Origin: a bacterium
Lineage (GTDB): Bacteria > Sysuimicrobiota > Sysuimicrobiia > Sysuimicrobiales > Segetimicrobiaceae
Length of the DNA: 40,039 bases
Assembly (NCBI GenBank): GCA_035308905.1
Contig: DATGFS010000002.1
Coordinates: forward strand, 1-40,039
Reading direction: 5' to 3'
Made by a program: the position numbers and the translations under genes
Notes under the pieces: model-generated
Databases searched by the model: none
Told to the model about the DNA's origin: nothing
The model's input: the letters and a program-made list of their open reading frames with translations, nothing else
In this document: positions 14,818 through 23,479 of the stretch, one piece after another
How the letters are laid out: each line of letters opens with the position of its first letter
Position numbering within the stretch: position 1 is the stretch's first letter

Positions 14818-16186
14818 GCCGCCTGCCTCCTTCGACTCGATCGAGTGGTGGCGCCGCGGATCCCGCATCCCCCGGCGAGGACAGGCCGGGCGGTCCCGGC
14901 TCCAGTCCCGCGCGGACGAAAATCTCGTCGATGTGGCCGAGGGCCGGCGCCGGATCGAAGCAGGCCGCGAGCTCCGCGTCCGAGAGCGCGCCCGAGGCGC
15001 GGATGAGATCGCGGAAGTTGCCGCCGCCGTCCCAGGCCTGCATCGCCGCGGTCTGCACGATCTTGTAGGCCGCGTCGCGGCCGAGCCCCTTGCCGAGCAG
15101 CGCGAGCAGCACGCGGTGGGAGAAAACGAGCCCGCCCGTACGCTCCATGTTCGCGCGCATGTGGTCGGGGTAGACCCGGAGTCCCTCGATGACCCCCGTG
15201 AGCTTGCGCGTCATGTACTCGACGACGGTGGTCGCGTCCGGCACGATCACGCGCTCCACGGACGAGTGCGTGATGTCACGCTCGCCCCAGAGCGCGATGT
15301 CCTCGAACGCCGACACCGCGCCGCCCCGGACGACGCGCGCGAGCCCCGCGATCTGTTCGCAGGTCACGGGATTGCGCTTGTGCGGCATCGCCGACGATCC
15401 GGTCTGCCCCGAGCGGAACGGCTCCTCGACTTCGCGGATCTCGGTGCGCTGCAGTGTGCGGATCTCCGTCGCGATCTTCTCGATCGTCCCGGCGACGACG
15501 GCCAACTGCGCGAGGTACTCGGCGTGGCGGTTCCGCTGCAGCACCTGCGAAGAGATCGGCGCGGCGCGCAGCCCCAGGTGCTCGCAGACGTACGCCTCCA
15601 CCGACGGCGGGGTGTGCGCGAACGTCCCGACCTCGCCGGACAGCTTGCCGACGGCGATCACCTCGCGCGCCCGGCGGATCCGATCGAGCGCGCGGCCGAT
15701 GTCCGTGTACCACAGCGCGACCTTGAGCCCGAACGTGATCGGCTCCGCCTGAATGCCGTGGGTCCGGCCGGCCATCACGGTGCGCTTGTGGGTGCGCGCC
15801 AGCACGGCGAGCGCCTGATGCAGCCGCGCGAGGGCTCCCGTAATCAGATCGGCGGCGCGGACCATCAGCGCCGAGAGCGCCGTATCGACGACGTCCGAGG
15901 ACCCGAGCCCGCGGTGCAGGTACCGCGCGTCGTCTCCGACCGTCTCGCCGACCACGCGTAGAAATGCCACCACGTCGTGCCGGGTGATCTTCTCCTCCAT
16001 CTCGTCGATCCGCGCGACGCTCGGCACGTGGGCCCGGACCCGCAGGCGCGCGGGCACGTCGGCCGGGATCTCCCCGAGCCGCGCCTGCGCCTCCGCGGCG
16101 AGCAATTCGATCTCGAGCCACGTCGCGAACTTCGTCTCCGGGCTCCACAGCGCGGCCATCTCGGGCGAGGTGTAGCGCGGAATCAC
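14810..16186 (-). CDS. purB: Adenylosuccinate lyase
   Basis: A 458-residue PurB that splits SAICAR and adenylosuccinate, serving both the IMP and AMP arms. Fumarase/aspartase-superfamily landmarks are LGSSDVVDTALS (about 94-105), MAGRTHGIQAEP with the catalytic His (about H143) and the signature GSSAMPHKRNP (about 263-273) with the mobile-loop Ser. Starts at GTG 16186, overlapping the purA stop as GTGA. The last about 20 residues are Gly/Pro-rich. The long open frame upstream of the GTG is a purA shadow. Confidence 0.96.
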   Translation of the reverse strand: MIPRYTSPEMAALWSPETKFATWLEIELLAAEAQARLGEIPADVPARLRVRAHVPSVARIDEMEEKITRHDVVAFLRVVGETVGDDARYLHRGLGSSDVVDTALSALMVRAADLITGALARLHQALAVLARTHKRTVMAGRTHGIQAEPITFGLKVALWYTDIGRALDRIRRAREVIAVGKLSGEVGTFAHTPPSVEAYVCEHLGLRAAPISSQVLQRNRHAEYLAQLAVVAGTIEKIATEIRTLQRTEIREVEEPFRSGQTGSSAMPHKRNPVTCEQIAGLARVVRGGAVSAFEDIALWGERDITHSSVERVIVPDATTVVEYMTRKLTGVIEGLRVYPDHMRANMERTGGLVFSHRVLLALLGKGLGRDAAYKIVQTAAMQAWDGGGNFRDLIRASGALSDAELAACFDPAPALGHIDEIFVRAGLEPGPPGLSSPGDAGSAAPPLDRVEGGRRHG

Positions 16187-17469
16187 TGAAAGCCCTCCAG
16201 GCCGAAGATGACGTCCGATCGCTCGGGCCCCACGCCGATCATCGCGATCGGCACCCCGACGATTTCCTCGATCCGGCGCAGAAACGTACGCGCTTCGACG
16301 GGCAGGTCGGTGAGCCGGCGCGCGCCGTGCGTCGGGCAGCGCCAGCCGGGCAGGTCCTCGTACACCGGCTCCGCCTTCGCCATCAACGCGGTGTGGGGCA
16401 CCGTATGGAGCGTCCGGTCGCCGAGGCGGTACGCGACGCCGAGCCGGACCGTCTCGAACGTGTCGAAGATGTCGAGCTTCATCACGGCGAGGTGCGTGAA
16501 CCCCGCGACCTCCGCGGCGAACCGCGCCGCCACCCCGTCGAACCAGCCGCACCGCCGGGGCCGGCGCGTCGTCGCGCCGTATTCCTGACCCAGCTCCCGC
16601 ATCCGGTCGCCGGTCTCGTCGGCGAGCTCGGTCGGCATCGGACCGGCGCCCACCGCGGTCGTGTAGGCCTTGGCGACGCCGAGCACGCGTGTGATCCGCG
16701 CCGGCGGAATCCCGGCCCCCGCGCTCGCGCCGCCCGGCAGCGTGGTGGACGAGGTCACAAACGGGTAGAGCCCCCAGTCGAGATCGCGCATCACCCCGAG
16801 CTGGCCCTCGAGCAGCACGACGCGGTTCGCGCGCAGCGCTTCCTGCACGAGCGGATGGGTGTTCGTGATGTAGGGCTTGAGGCGCGCGGCCCACCGCGCG
16901 CACGCCGCGATCAAGGTACCGGGCTCGATCGCCTCGTGGCCGTAGACGCCGCGCAGCAGCGCGCTCTTCCGCGCGGCGATGAACTGCAGCTGCTCCGCGA
17001 GATGCGCCTCCTCGGCGAGATCGCCCAGCCGGATGCCGATCCGCGCGGCCTTGTCGCTGTACACCGGCCAGATCCCCTGCTTGGTCGTCCCGTGCGGCCG
17101 GCCGCCTCGCGCCGCCTCCTCGAGCTCGTCCGTGACGATGTGGTGCGGCAGCACGAGGTGCGCCCGCTCGTCGAGCCACAGCCGCCCGACGGTGGCGACC
17201 CCCACGCGCTCGACCTCCGCGATCTCGGAGAGCAGCACGTCGGCGTTCACGACGACGCCGGGGCCGATCACGCACTGCGCGGCCGGATGAAAGATGCCGG
17301 ACGGCAGCAGGTGCAGCCGGAACGTCCCGTGCTGGTTCTGGATCGTGTGGCCGGCGTTGTTGCCGCCGTTGTAGCGGATGACCACCTCGGCGTGGTTGGC
17401 GAGGGTATCGACGACCTTGCCCTTGCCCTCGTCGCCCCACTGCGCGCCGACGATCGCGGTCACCGGCAT
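16183..17469 (-). CDS. purA: Adenylosuccinate synthetase
   Basis: A 428-residue PurA converting IMP and aspartate to adenylosuccinate with GTP. The N-terminal GDEGKGK loop (Asp13) and GGNNAGH (His41) are intact, as are the central IMP-binding region (TTLPGGASAGAGIPP) and the C-terminal RRLTDLP and GVGPERSD guanine-site segment. Start ATG 17469 gives the canonical MPVTAIVGAQWGDEGKGK. It lies one base after the purE stop. PurA within the IMP operon means one promoter could drive IMP formation and the step to AMP. Confidence 0.97.
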   Translation of the reverse strand: MPVTAIVGAQWGDEGKGKVVDTLANHAEVVIRYNGGNNAGHTIQNQHGTFRLHLLPSGIFHPAAQCVIGPGVVVNADVLLSEIAEVERVGVATVGRLWLDERAHLVLPHHIVTDELEEAARGGRPHGTTKQGIWPVYSDKAARIGIRLGDLAEEAHLAEQLQFIAARKSALLRGVYGHEAIEPGTLIAACARWAARLKPYITNTHPLVQEALRANRVVLLEGQLGVMRDLDWGLYPFVTSSTTLPGGASAGAGIPPARITRVLGVAKAYTTAVGAGPMPTELADETGDRMRELGQEYGATTRRPRRCGWFDGVAARFAAEVAGFTHLAVMKLDIFDTFETVRLGVAYRLGDRTLHTVPHTALMAKAEPVYEDLPGWRCPTHGARRLTDLPVEARTFLRRIEEIVGVPIAMIGVGPERSDVIFGLEGFQ

Positions 17470-17470
17470 C

Positions 17471-18034
17471 TCAGCGCTTCTCCGATCGCGCCGCGTCGCC
17501 GGCAGGGGGCGCCATCCCGACGCTTCCCGGCACCGCCGCGGCAATCCGCGCGGCCTTCTCCTCGACCTCGCGGGCGAGGCGGTCCTTGTAGGCGTGGTAG
17601 CGCTCGCGCAGCCCCGCGTCGGCCGTCGCGAGAATCTGCACGGCCAGCAGTCCGGCGTTGCGGGCTCCGCCGATCGCGACCGTCGCGACGGGCACGCCGG
17701 CCGGCATCTGCACGGTCGCGAGCAGCGCGTCGAGCCCGTTCACCGCGGACCCCGCGAGCGGCACGCCGATCACCGGCAGCGCGGTGTACGCGGCCACGGC
17801 GCCCGCAAGATGCGCGGCGCCGCCGGCGCCGGCGATGATGACCCCGACGCCCCGGCCCTCGGCCTCGCGCGCGTACGTCGCGGCGCGCTCGGGCGAGCGG
17901 TGCGCGGACGCCACCGTCATCTCGAACAGCACGCCGAACTCGGTGAGCACGCGGCCGGCCTCCTGCATCACCGGCAGATCCGAGTCGCTCCCCATCACGA
18001 TCAACACACGCGGTCCCGTGGCCGCTCTCGTCAT
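17471..18034 (-). CDS. purE: N5-CAIR mutase, class I PurE
   Basis: A 187-residue PurE. The class I motifs MGSDSDLP (about 14-21), SAHRSPE (S43, H45), GAGGAAHLAGA and the C-terminal GGARNAGLLAVQIL are present. Class I enzymes act on N5-CAIR made by PurK, yet no purK occurs in the operon or window, so it must lie elsewhere or the enzyme must work without it. The C-terminal 30 residues are an Ala/Arg-rich extension. ATGA overlap with the purD stop. Confidence 0.95.
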   Translation of the reverse strand: MTRAATGPRVLIVMGSDSDLPVMQEAGRVLTEFGVLFEMTVASAHRSPERAATYAREAEGRGVGVIIAGAGGAAHLAGAVAAYTALPVIGVPLAGSAVNGLDALLATVQMPAGVPVATVAIGGARNAGLLAVQILATADAGLRERYHAYKDRLAREVEEKAARIAAAVPGSVGMAPPAGDAARSEKR

Positions 18035-19401
18035 GCCTGCGTCACCTCACGGACATCATGCGCGACGTCATGCGGGACGATCTCGTCCGATCCGATGTCC
18101 CGGCGAAGCGTCTTGCCCTCGAAGTTGATGAGCGCGGCGGCGCGGTAGGCGCGGTCGCGGGCGTCCTCGAGCGTCTGTCCCATCGCAACGACGTTGAGCA
18201 CGCGGCCGCCGGACACGACGAGCCGGCCGTCCCGCATCGCGGTGCCCGCGTGGAACACGAGCACGCCGGGCAGCGCCTGCGCGGCCTCGATCCCGTCGAT
18301 CGGCATGCCGCTCCGCGGCCGTTCGGGGTACCCGGAGGCGCACAGCGTCACGCACAGCGTATAGCCCGGGCGCCAGCGCGGCGCCCATCGGTCGACGCGT
18401 CCCGCGAGCGCAGCCTCCGCGGCGTCCCGCAGGCCCGACGCCAGCAGCGGCATCAGCAGCTGCGCCTCCGGATCGCCGAAGCGAGCGTTGAACTCGAGCA
18501 CGCGCGGCCCCGCCGCCGTGAGCATCAGCCCGGCGAAGAGCACCCCGCGGTACGGCCGCCCCTCCTGGGCCATCGCCCAGATCGCCGGCTCGAGGATCTC
18601 GTCGGTGATCCGGCCCAGCATCGCGTCATCGACGGCCGGCTCGGGTTTTGATGACATGGTTGCTGGCGCGCTCTGGCTCGCGCCGCAGGCCCAAGAGTCG
18701 GCCGGCGCGTATCCGCCCATGCTGCCGGTGTTGGGACCGCGATCGCCGTCGAGGAGACGCTTGTAATCGCGCGCGGGCAGCAGCGGCACCACGTGGACGC
18801 CGTCGCTCAGGCCGAAGACGCTGACCTCGCGCCCCTCCAGCCACTCCTCCACCACGACGCGCGCGCCCGCGTCGCCAAACCGGCGCCCGGTCATCATCTC
18901 CTCGACCGCGGCCGCCGCCTCGTCCGCCGACCGGGCCATCACGACGCCCTTGCCCGCGGCGAGTCCGTCCGCCTTGATGACGAGGGGCCGGCCCGCGCGC
19001 CGCACGTACTCGAGCGCGGGAACGACATCATCGAACGTGCGCGCTTCAGCGGTAGGGATCTCGTAGCGGCGGCAGAGGGATTTCATGAAGATCTTGCTGG
19101 ACTCGATCGCCGCCGCGTCGCGCGTCGGGCCGAACGCGCGAAGCCCGCGGACGGCAAAGGCATCGACGAATCCCGCGGCGAGCGGCGCCTCGGGGCCGAC
19201 GATCGTGAGGGCGATCCCGCGCCGGGTGGCTTCGCCGGCCAGCGTGTCGAAATCGAGCGGCGAACACGGGATGCAGGTCGCGACGGAGGCGATGCCGGGA
19301 TTGCCGGGAGCACAGAACGGTGTGGTCGTCCGGTCTTCCTGTGCGAGGGCCCACGCGAGCGCGTGCTCCCTGCCACCGGACCCGACGACGAGGACGGACA
19401 T
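18031..19401 (-). CDS. purD: Phosphoribosylamine-glycine ligase (GAR synthetase)
   Basis: A 456-residue PurD, an ATP-grasp ligase and first gene of the operon. Landmarks are VVGSGGREHALAWAL at the N-terminus, IVGPEAPLAAG, VIKADGLAAGKGVV (about 141-154), LPARDYKRLLDGDRGPNTGSMGGYAP, and EFNARFGDPEAQ. After YAPAD an extra stretch of about 20 residues (about 236-257, WACGASQSAPATMSSKPE) interrupts a normally short loop before the next helix. Start ATG 19401 gives the expected MSVLVVGSGG; GGAG lies about 8 nt upstream. Confidence 0.96.
   Translation of the reverse strand: MSVLVVGSGGREHALAWALAQEDRTTTPFCAPGNPGIASVATCIPCSPLDFDTLAGEATRRGIALTIVGPEAPLAAGFVDAFAVRGLRAFGPTRDAAAIESSKIFMKSLCRRYEIPTAEARTFDDVVPALEYVRRAGRPLVIKADGLAAGKGVVMARSADEAAAAVEEMMTGRRFGDAGARVVVEEWLEGREVSVFGLSDGVHVVPLLPARDYKRLLDGDRGPNTGSMGGYAPADSWACGASQSAPATMSSKPEPAVDDAMLGRITDEILEPAIWAMAQEGRPYRGVLFAGLMLTAAGPRVLEFNARFGDPEAQLLMPLLASGLRDAAEAALAGRVDRWAPRWRPGYTLCVTLCASGYPERPRSGMPIDGIEAAQALPGVLVFHAGTAMRDGRLVVSGGRVLNVVAMGQTLEDARDRAYRAAALINFEGKTLRRDIGSDEIVPHDVAHDVREVTQA
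18631..18699 (-). repeat. In-frame insertion inside purD, possible palindromic coding repeat
   Basis: About 60-70 nt encoding roughly residues 235-257 of PurD has no counterpart in ordinary PurD at this loop. The DNA holds inverted arms GGCGCG and CGCGCC around CTCTGGCT (about 18665-18684) and a locally T-rich stretch (GGGTTTTGATGACATGG), unlike the surrounding gene. The frame is kept. It may be a small selfish element like the Rickettsia palindromic element, or just a loop expansion. No second copy was seen in the window. Confidence 0.4.
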
Positions 19402-19441
19402 CGCACCGCTCCACCGCCGCGCATCACGGTGCGGCGAGTTG

Positions 19442-19456
19442 GAATGTTCGTGTTTT
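19442..19456. promoter_or_regulatory. Candidate operator, copy 1 (purD leader)
   Basis: GAATGTTCGTGTTTT, identical to a second copy at 19537-19551. On the minus strand it reads AAAACACGAACATTC; its CGAACATT core fits the conserved part of the Bacillus PurBox. This copy lies about 40 nt after the predicted transcription start of the pur operon. Confidence 0.5.
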
Positions 19457-19498
19457 TTGGCCAATGCTGCGAAGAAAACGGCGATTGGGTTCGCTATC

Positions 19499-19527
19499 AA
19501 TGTATCACATCCGGAAGAATATGCCAA
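19499..19527 (-). promoter_or_regulatory. Predicted promoter of the pur operon
   Basis: On the minus strand TTGGCA (19527-19522), a 17-nt spacer and TACATT (19504-19499) with TGA before it, giving an extended -10. The start would fall near 19492, leaving a leader of about 90 nt before purD. Identical 15-bp repeats lie on both sides. Confidence 0.55.
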
Positions 19528-19536
19528 GTGGGTTCA

Positions 19537-19551
19537 GAATGTTCGTGTTTT
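19537..19551. promoter_or_regulatory. Candidate operator, copy 2 (upstream of the pur promoter)
   Basis: Second exact copy of GAATGTTCGTGTTTT, 95 bp from the first in the same orientation and about 10 bp upstream of the -35 box. The spacing is close to nine helical turns, so both copies face the same side of the DNA. It also lies about 80 bp before the divergent KAS II gene. Confidence 0.5.
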
Positions 19552-19629
19552 GACCGCGGCGACTACCGGAAGCCCAGGAAACCAGTACTGTACGGGCGAA
19601 AGATGAAGCGCAATCCGACCGGAGGGTTC

Positions 19630-20871
19630 GTGATCAAGCCCGTCATCACGGGAATCGGGGCACTGACCCCGGTCGGCCTCTCGGCGCCAGAGACCTGGGC
19701 CGGGCTCCTGGCCGGCCGGAGCGGTGTCGGGCCGGTCACCCGCTTCGACGCGTCTCCCTACCCCGTCCGCATCGCCGCGGAGGTCTCGGGGTTCGACCCC
19801 ATCGCGGTGATGAGCCGGAAGCAGGCGCGCCGGACCGCGCGGTTCGCGCAGCTCGCCGTCGCCGCCTCGCACGAGGCGCTGCTCGACGCGCGGCTCGACG
19901 TGATCCCCGAGAACCGCGATCGGATCGGCGTCGCGATCGCGACCGCCCTCGGCGGCATCGACATGATCGACGCGGAGGCGGCCCATCTCTACGGCGGGCG
20001 GCCGGATCGCGTCAGGCCGTTGCTGCTGCCGATGCTCATCGGCAACATGGCTGCGTCCGCCGTCACGATTCGCTTCGGCACGCGCGGCCCGTCGACCACC
20101 TCGGTCGGCGCGTGCGCGGCCGGCACAATCGCGCTGATGGAAGCCCGCCGCTGGATCATGGACGGCGACGCGGACTGCGTCCTCGCCGGCGGCACCGAAG
20201 CGGCGATCACGCCGACGGTGTGGGCGGCGCTGTGCTCGGTCGGCGCGCTCAGCCGCCGCAACGACGCGCCGCAGCAGGCCAGCCGGCCGTTCGACCGCGA
20301 CCGGGACGGCTTCGTCTTCGGCGAAGGCGCCGTCGTGTTCGTCGTGGAGCGCGAGGACATCGCGCGCGCGCGCGAAGCCCGCATCTACGCGGAACTGGCC
20401 GGCGCCGCGCTGACGAGCGACGCGCATCACGAGACCGCGCCGCATCCGGACGGGACGATGGCCGCCGCCGCGATCCGCCTCTGCCTGCGGGACGCGGGCG
20501 CGCGGCCGGGCGACGTGGATCTCGTTGTGGCCCACGGCACCGGAACCCCGCTCAACGACGTCGCCGAGACGCTGGCGATCAAGTCTGCGCTCGGCGCCCG
20601 CGCCCGGGCCATCCCGGTCACCGCGCCGAAGAGCATGGTCGGACACCTCATCGGCGCGGCCGGCGCGCTCGCGGCGATGACCGGCGTGCTCGCGATCCGC
20701 GACGGCATGGTGCCGCCCACGATCAACCTCGAACACCCGGATCCCGCGTGCGACCTCGACTACGTGCCCCTCACCGCGCGCCGTGCGCCGGTGCGGCTCG
20801 CCGTCGCGAACGCCTTCGGCTTCGGCGGGCAGAACTGTGTGGTGGCGGTGCGGGCGCCCGCGCCTCGGTAG
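19630..20871 (+). CDS. Beta-ketoacyl-ACP synthase II (FabF-like)
   Basis: A 413-residue condensing enzyme of the FabF class. The Cys-His-His set is present: nucleophile Cys162 (SVGACAAG), His302 (VVAHGTGTPLND) and His339 with Lys334 (PKSMVGHLIGAAGA), plus the C-terminal NAFGFGGQN loop. It should extend an acyl chain by decarboxylative condensation with malonyl-ACP. GTG 19630, preceded by GGAGGG (19621-19626), is the best start; ATG 19603 has no ribosome site, and the open frame further upstream is a purD shadow. It opens a plus-strand operon that lacks the usual fabH, fabD and acpP neighbours. It may be a pathway-specific KAS and not the housekeeping FabF. Confidence 0.9.
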   Translation: MIKPVITGIGALTPVGLSAPETWAGLLAGRSGVGPVTRFDASPYPVRIAAEVSGFDPIAVMSRKQARRTARFAQLAVAASHEALLDARLDVIPENRDRIGVAIATALGGIDMIDAEAAHLYGGRPDRVRPLLLPMLIGNMAASAVTIRFGTRGPSTTSVGACAAGTIALMEARRWIMDGDADCVLAGGTEAAITPTVWAALCSVGALSRRNDAPQQASRPFDRDRDGFVFGEGAVVFVVEREDIARAREARIYAELAGAALTSDAHHETAPHPDGTMAAAAIRLCLRDAGARPGDVDLVVAHGTGTPLNDVAETLAIKSALGARARAIPVTAPKSMVGHLIGAAGALAAMTGVLAIRDGMVPPTINLEHPDPACDLDYVPLTARRAPVRLAVANAFGFGGQNCVVAVRAPAPR

Positions 20872-20952
20872 GATCGCGGCGCGCAGGCGTACAAACCCAA
20901 TCGGGCGGGGGATCGGCAGCCCACCGGCGCGTGCGGATTGGGGGAGACGGCG

Positions 20953-21759
20953 GTGTTCAGGGGCCTCGTTGAAGGAAAGGTCGCGCTCGTCACCGGCGCC
21001 GGACGCGGGATCGGGCGCGCCACGGCGCTGCTCTTCGCGGACGCCGGCGCCGACGTCGTCGTGCACTTCAACCGCAGCCGCGAGGCGGCGGAGGCGGTCG
21101 CGGCCGCGGTCGAGTCCCGGGGACGGCGCGCCGCGGCGATCGCCGCCGACCTCGAGAAGCCCGAGGACATCACCCGCCTCTTCGACGAGACCGCGGAGCG
21201 CTTTGGGGTCCTCGACGCGTTCGTCGCCAACCACGCGGCGACCGCGTTCAAATCCACGCTCGACGCGAAGCCGCACCATCTCCAGCGCACCTTCGACCTG
21301 ATCGTCCGGTCGCTCGCGCTGTGCGCGCAGCGCGCGGTGCCGCTGATGGCGGGGCGCGCGGGCGCGATCGTCACCATCGGCGGGCAGGGGACGGTCGAGG
21401 CCCTGCCCAACTATGCGATCCTGGCCTCGGCGAAGAGCGCGATGGAGACCTGGACGCGGTACCTCGCCTACGAACTCGCCGGCCGCGGGATCACCGCCAA
21501 CTGCGTGAGCCCCGGGGTGATCGCGACCGATTCGGCGCGGTTCTACGGCGGCGACCGCTACGCCGAGTTCGACCGGCTGGTCTCCGAGTTCACGCCGGCC
21601 GGCCGGATGGGCGCGCCGGAGGACGTCGCGGCCGCGGTCGTGTTCCTGTGCAGCCCCGCGGCGCGGTTCATCACCGGACAGACCATCGTGGTCGACGGCG
21701 GCCTCGGACTGGTCGCGGCGCCGTTCGAACAGTTCCGCCGCGGAGGAGCACAGACATGA
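20953..21759 (+). CDS. fabL: Enoyl-ACP reductase of the FabL type (SDR)
   Basis: A 268-residue short-chain dehydrogenase. The NADPH loop TGAGRGIG lies at 14-21 and NHAA at about 93. The active-site spacing is Tyr154-x6-Lys161 ([14 protein letters not shown]), not the Y-x3-K of ordinary SDRs, and the usual catalytic Ser region reads IVTIGGQG. Y-x6-K together with [19 protein letters not shown] and GQTIVVDGG matches Bacillus FabL closely, so I call it an enoyl-ACP reductase. Start GTG 20953 follows GGGGGAG (20940-20946); TTG 20938 is an alternative. It ends in an ATGA overlap with the CoA-transferase gene, tying fatty-acid reduction to CoA transfer. Confidence 0.8.
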   Translation: MFRGLVEGKVALVTGAGRGIGRATALLFADAGADVVVHFNRSREAAEAVAAAVESRGRRAAAIAADLEKPEDITRLFDETAERFGVLDAFVANHAATAFKSTLDAKPHHLQRTFDLIVRSLALCAQRAVPLMAGRAGAIVTIGGQGTVEALPNYAILASAKSAMETWTRYLAYELAGRGITANCVSPGVIATDSARFYGGDRYAEFDRLVSEFTPAGRMGAPEDVAAAVVFLCSPAARFITGQTIVVDGGLGLVAAPFEQFRRGGAQT

Positions 21760-22619
21760 GCAAAGTTCTCACCAGCGACGAAGTCGTCGCGCGCATTCCC
21801 GACGGGGCCCGCGTCGCGATCGGGGGCTCGTCCCTGTCGCGCAAGCCGATGGCGCTCGTGCGCGCGCTCGCGCGCAGCGACCGCAAGGACCTGCGCCTGA
21901 TCGTGAACGTCGGCGGGCCGGAAGTGGACCTGCTCATCGGCACCGGCAAGGTCACGGAGGTGATCTACGCCTTCGTCGGCTTCGAGGTGATGGGGCTCGC
22001 CCCGCACTTCCGCCGCGCGCGCCAGGACGGCTCGGTCCGGTTCCAGGAGTGGTCGGAGTTCACGATCATGGCCGGCCTCGACGCGACGATCAAGCGCGTG
22101 CCGTTCCTGCCGACGCGCTCGGCGCTTGGGACCGACCTCCTCAAAGTGAACCACGCCTTCAAGCTGTTCCAGGATCCGTTCAACGGCGAGACCCTCGTCG
22201 CCGTGCCGGCGCTGCGTCCCGACGTCGCCCTGCTCCACGTCAACCTCGCCGACCCGCAGGGCAACGGGGTCGTCCTCGGCGACGGCCACATGGACGCGCT
22301 GTGCGCGAAGGCCGCCTCACAGACGTTTCTGTCCGCGGAGCAGATCCTGCTCCCGGAGCGGCTGCAGACCTACGGCCGGGACGTGCACATCTTCCGCACC
22401 GTCGTGACCGGCGTGGTGGAGTCGCGGTGGGGCGCCCACTTCACGGGCTGCGCGCCGGACTATCGCGCGGACCTCAACCACGTGCGCGAGTACCTCGCCG
22501 CGGCGCGGGACCGGTCGTCGTGGCACGAGTACCTCGAGAAGTACGTGTTCGTCGACGACCGTGAGTACGCGAAGCGGCTCGGCGGCGAGCACATGCTCGG
22601 CGAGCGCCTGCGCGTGTAG
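21756..22619 (+). CDS. CoA-transferase alpha subunit (glutaconate CoA-transferase family)
   Basis: A 287-residue family I CoA-transferase alpha subunit, closest in layout to GctA/IpdA. The Gly-rich [22 protein letters not shown] segment, [18 protein letters not shown] and the [16 protein letters not shown] motif are visible. It should pair with the next gene to form the active enzyme. GGAGGA at 21742-21747 precedes the ATG, which overlaps the fabL stop. The family either moves CoA between acids or, in the IpdAB branch, opens a ring by hydrolysis; the alpha subunit alone does not tell which. Confidence 0.88.
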   Translation: MSKVLTSDEVVARIPDGARVAIGGSSLSRKPMALVRALARSDRKDLRLIVNVGGPEVDLLIGTGKVTEVIYAFVGFEVMGLAPHFRRARQDGSVRFQEWSEFTIMAGLDATIKRVPFLPTRSALGTDLLKVNHAFKLFQDPFNGETLVAVPALRPDVALLHVNLADPQGNGVVLGDGHMDALCAKAASQTFLSAEQILLPERLQTYGRDVHIFRTVVTGVVESRWGAHFTGCAPDYRADLNHVREYLAAARDRSSWHEYLEKYVFVDDREYAKRLGGEHMLGERLRV

Positions 22620-22629
22620 GAGGCCGACG

Positions 22630-23475
22630 ATGTCGCAGCATACGATCGACGAACTGATCATCACGTGCATGGCGCGGGAGCTGCGGGGCGAAGTCCTCGT
22701 GAGCTCGGTGACGGCGTTTGGCGCGCTGGCCGCGCATCTGGCGCGCAGCACCCACGCGCCGGAGCTCGCGGTGCTCTCCACGCCGGAGTCCGGCATGGAC
22801 GTCGCGGCGCTCCCCACGCTGACGCTCGGACAGTTCCTAACCGACAACCAGCGCGCGATTCCGCTCACGATGGAGGAGATCTTCGACAACATCTTCTCCG
22901 ACCGGTTCCGGATCTGGATCAATCCGGCGCAGATCGACGAGCAGGGCAGCGTCAACATCTCCGCGATCGGGCCCTGGGAGAAGCCGAAGGTCGCGCTGGT
23001 CGGGTCCCGCGGGATTCCGGAGGACACGAGCCACCTGTCGCAGGGCCTCTACTACCTCACCCAGCACACGCCGCGGAGCGTCGTCGCCAAGGTCGACTTC
23101 GTCAGCGGCGCCGGCTGGACCGAGGAGCGGCGCAAATACCTTGGCGCCCACGGCGCGCCGACGTGCCTCGTCACCGACCTCGGGGTGTTCGGCTGGGATC
23201 CTGAGAGCGGTCGCATGGTCGTGCAATCGCTCCATCACGGGGTGACCCCCGAGCGCGTCCGCGAGCAGACGGGGTTCCCGATCCAGATACCCGCCGGCGT
23301 GCGCACGACCGAGCCGCCGTCGGAAGAGGAAGTCCGCATCATCCGCGCCGGCGACCCGCTCGAGGTGCGCAAGCTCGAGGCCCTCGCCGGCCCCGACGCG
23401 GCGGAGAAGTTCGCGGCGATCTACGAGCGGGAGCGTCAGACCCTGCACGCGGCGTGGCCCCGGCGGCGCCATTAG
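22630..23475 (+). CDS. CoA-transferase beta subunit (glutaconate CoA-transferase family)
   Basis: A 281-residue beta subunit aligning along its length with GctB. Glu53 in TPESGMD falls where GctB has its catalytic Glu54 in an ESG motif, so true CoA transfer is possible. Other shared segments are [23 protein letters not shown] and [17 protein letters not shown] (22617-22623) precedes the ATG, 10 nt after the alpha gene. Substrate unknown: dicarboxylic, branched or alicyclic acids are all open. Alternative: an IpdB-like ring hydrolase subunit. Confidence 0.88.
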   Translation: MSQHTIDELIITCMARELRGEVLVSSVTAFGALAAHLARSTHAPELAVLSTPESGMDVAALPTLTLGQFLTDNQRAIPLTMEEIFDNIFSDRFRIWINPAQIDEQGSVNISAIGPWEKPKVALVGSRGIPEDTSHLSQGLYYLTQHTPRSVVAKVDFVSGAGWTEERRKYLGAHGAPTCLVTDLGVFGWDPESGRMVVQSLHHGVTPERVREQTGFPIQIPAGVRTTEPPSEEEVRIIRAGDPLEVRKLEALAGPDAAEKFAAIYERERQTLHAAWPRRRH

Positions 23476-23479
23476 CGTA

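Noticed and set aside
16187-17440. Long upstream extension of purB
   Set aside because: Low-information frame within purA; PurB starts at GTG 16186 with the expected MIPRYTSPEMAALW.
19402-19499. Purine riboswitch in the purD leader
   Set aside because: No three-way junction core or typical conserved loops are visible.
18793-19602. Upstream extension of the KAS II gene
   Set aside because: It runs across purD in antisense and across the intergenic operators; KAS II homology begins only at 19630.
19534-21279. A 581-codon open frame antisense to the KAS II gene
   Set aside because: It is a GC-rich shadow of the real gene, Arg/Gly-rich with no domain, and it runs against strong active-site motifs on the plus strand.
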